From assembly GCA_964501925.1 (NCBI GenBank), contig CAZCTM010000006.1:1-64000 (forward strand): a DNA stretch of 64,000 nucleotides, in the 5' to 3' direction. Below are positions 62,322 to 64,000 of this stretch, piece by piece (the first letter of the stretch is position 1; each line of letters opens with the position of its first letter). The translations under genes were made by a program, and so were the position numbers. Below the pieces are notes generated by a model. That model did no database searches, was not told where the DNA came from, and saw only the letters and a list, made by a program, of their open reading frames with translations. The stretch comes from CAYLYU01 sp964501925. Its GTDB lineage: Bacteria; Pseudomonadota; Zetaproteobacteria; Mariprofundales; Mariprofundaceae.

Positions 62322-64000
62322 ATGACCACACTGTTTATCAATGATCAGGAAGTGACGGTTCCGGCTGGCACCAGCATCCTGGAGGCCTGCAGACAGCATG
62401 ACGTCAAGGTGCCTTTCTTTTGCTATCACCCCGAACTTTCCGTTGCGGCGAACTGTCGCATGTGCCTGGTTGAAGTGGAGGGGTGGCCCAAGCCGGCGGC
62501 TTCCTGCTGTACACCGGTGTCCGAAGGAATGAAGGTGTACACCCAGACGGATAGCCTGAGCGAGGATCGCAAGATGGTGATGGAGTACCTGCTTATCAAC
62601 CATCCCCTTGACTGCCCCGTGTGTGACCAGGGTGGCGATTGCAAGCTTCAGGATTATGCGGTGGACTACGGTGCAGCCCGGGGGCGGTATGCAGAGGCGA
62701 AAAGGGCGCCCAAGAATTATGATCTTGGTCCGTTCATTACGACATGCATGACACGATGCATTCATTGTACCCGCTGCGTGCGCTTTGCCGATGAAATTGC
62801 CGGCACCAGGGATATGGGGGTGCTGGGTCGTGGCGACCATATGTCGATTGCAGGTATTGTGGAGGAATGCCTGAGTTCCGAACTTTCGGGCAATCTGGCC
62901 GACATCTGCCCGGTTGGCGCCTTGCTTGACAAGCCATCCCATGATACGGCCCGTCCATGGGAATTAACCCACCACAAGAGTACCTGCACGATGTGCCCGC
63001 AAGGTTGTGACATCGATATCGAAAGTCGGGGGGACCAGGTTATTCGCATACGGCCCGTTGAGGGCAGTCCTGAGCCATGGATATGTGACCGCGGTCGCTA
63101 TGTCTACGATGCCTTCCGTTCCAAGGAGCGGATCCTCGAACCCATGATGCGTGAAAATGGCAAGCTGGTGGAGGTGGATTGGGACGATGCCTGCTCCCGT
63201 GCCGTGGAGCTGCTGAAGGATAAACGGGTCGGCATTGTTTTTTCGCCGGACTGGAGTGTCGAGGGGCTGACAGCTATCCGGCTGCTGCGTGATACGGCAT
63301 TCCCTGAGGCCGAGATGGCCTTTGACCTGCATCGCAGGGATATGCGTCCCTTCGCGTTTGAAGAAGGGTTCTCAATGACGACCCAGCAGATTGAAGATGC
63401 CGACCAGGTGGTCATTCTGGGCAGTGACCTCCGCCAGAGACTTCCGCTGGTCATGCAGCGGTTACGCAGCCGCCTGCGCCGGGGCAAGTCTGTCGTTCGT
63501 CTGGGTGCGATGAACTACAGGACAAATGCCAGTCTCACCAAGGATGCCTTGATTCGGCCCAGAGACTGGGCGGCCGTGATTGCCCGTGCCATGGATCAGG
63601 TCATGGACGTGGGCAAGCAGGCGGCGGGGATGAAGGAGTGGCTTGCGAAAGTCAAGGACAGGCATGAGTCGGGTAAATTGCTGGCGGATGCACTGCTCGG
63701 GGATTCATGTGCGCTCCTGGTGGGTGAAGAAATCCGTTCTCATCCGGACGCTGCCGCCTTGATTCACGGGATCGACTTGCTGATGCGAGGCTGCGGTCAC
63801 GCTGAAGAAGATCATGATGGCCGGAATCTGATTCCCGAGGGTATGAATGCCCAGGCCCTGTCTGCAATATTTGGCGATGTGAGAACAAGCGTTGGCGAAC
63901 TGTTCGGACAGGCTGTAAATGGCAACCTTGATGCCCTGCTTCTTATTGGTAGTGATCCGCTGGGTGACGGTCTGTTTCCATTGGAGGCCAAGGCAGCCCT
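62322..64000 (+). CDS. nuoG: NADH-quinone oxidoreductase subunit G (partial, runs off window)
   Basis: The first 559 residues are seen, open to the window edge. Cysteines in FFCYHPELSVAANCRMC (cluster N1b), the N5 site HPLDCPVCDQGGDCKLQD, the C-x2-C-x2-C group CMTRCIHCTRC with CPVGAL, and a molybdopterin-type CTMCPQGC domain appear in order. The second half is the inactive formate-dehydrogenase-like domain. It begins next to the nuoF stop with an ATG. Confidence 0.96.
   Translation, partial: MTTLFINDQEVTVPAGTSILEACRQHDVKVPFFCYHPELSVAANCRMCLVEVEGWPKPAASCCTPVSEGMKVYTQTDSLSEDRKMVMEYLLINHPLDCPVCDQGGDCKLQDYAVDYGAARGRYAEAKRAPKNYDLGPFITTCMTRCIHCTRCVRFADEIAGTRDMGVLGRGDHMSIAGIVEECLSSELSGNLADICPVGALLDKPSHDTARPWELTHHKSTCTMCPQGCDIDIESRGDQVIRIRPVEGSPEPWICDRGRYVYDAFRSKERILEPMMRENGKLVEVDWDDACSRAVELLKDKRVGIVFSPDWSVEGLTAIRLLRDTAFPEAEMAFDLHRRDMRPFAFEEGFSMTTQQIEDADQVVILGSDLRQRLPLVMQRLRSRLRRGKSVVRLGAMNYRTNASLTKDALIRPRDWAAVIARAMDQVMDVGKQAAGMKEWLAKVKDRHESGKLLADALLGDSCALLVGEEIRSHPDAAALIHGIDLLMRGCGHAEEDHDGRNLIPEGMNAQALSAIFGDVRTSVGELFGQAVNGNLDALLLIGSDPLGDGLFPLEAKAA

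Noticed and set aside
1..64000. CRISPR arrays, tRNA or rRNA genes, IS elements, prophage or attachment sites
   Set aside because: No regularly spaced repeats, cloverleaf-like segments, transposase motifs or integrase genes were seen on either strand when reading by eye.

Overview
The window is a gene-dense stretch of a Gram-negative bacterial chromosome. The organism looks like a deep-branching member of the Pseudomonadota. Supporting points are a str/S10/spc/alpha ribosomal cluster that keeps adk, infA and rpmJ between secY and rpsM, zinc-ligand forms of S4, S14, L24, L36 and adenylate kinase, a proteobacterial nuoABCDEFG order, PilS/PilR/PilD-type genes, HtrA, UbiD, TlpA-like and paired M16 peptidase genes. 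A lithotrophic lineage such as Zetaproteobacteria or Magnetococcia would fit, but this is inference; a marker-gene tree would be needed to place it. No tRNA, rRNA, CRISPR array, IS element or prophage was seen.

Layout. (1) 1-14169, plus strand: the last codons of tuf, then about thirty translation genes from rpsJ to rplQ with gaps of a few bases. (2) 14184-17110: a decayed CHASE-PAS-GGDEF-EAL gene on the minus strand, then an intact diguanylate cyclase with a Rossmann-like front domain. (3) 17118-19000, minus: acyP and nadB. (4) 19256-30291, plus: htrA, a glutaredoxin-like gene, a TlpA-like gene, ligA, a PilS/PilR-like two-component pair, pilD, coaE, an RsbW/RsbV-like pair and ubiD. (5) 30333-38482: a sucrose locus. 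Plus strand: nucleotidyltransferase/phosphomutase fusion, sucrose-phosphatase-like HAD, sucrose-phosphate-synthase-like glycosyltransferase. Then a 37-codon membrane peptide gene with its own promoter and terminator. Minus strand: sucrose synthase and fructokinase. (6) 38625-43173, plus: methyltransferase, thiS, thiG, hemE and a U32-family gene. (7) 52909-43204, minus: a close-packed run of flavin reductase, ruvX, pyrR, pyrB, pyrC, pyrK, family-5 uracil-DNA glycosylase, hemC, prlC and aroG. (8) 53021-57564: prmA on plus, then coaD, rsmD and two M16 peptidases on minus. (9) 57935-64000, plus: nuoA to nuoG, with nuoG cut by the window end.

How the genes work together. Region 1 is the core translation and secretion regulon. 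Region 5 can form a complete sucrose cycle: synthesis by SPS plus SPP, reversible cleavage by sucrose synthase to NDP-glucose and fructose, and return of fructose by fructokinase. Region 7 groups pyrimidine, haem and aromatic biosynthesis with DNA repair. Region 9 is respiratory complex I. Items most worth a second look are the unlisted small membrane peptide gene inside the sucrose locus, the Rossmann-GGDEF cyclase beside the wrecked dual-domain c-di-GMP gene, the PilR-like regulator with several altered sigma-54 activator motifs, and the fusion protein whose phosphomutase half lacks the usual catalytic loops. No clearly new multi-gene system was found.
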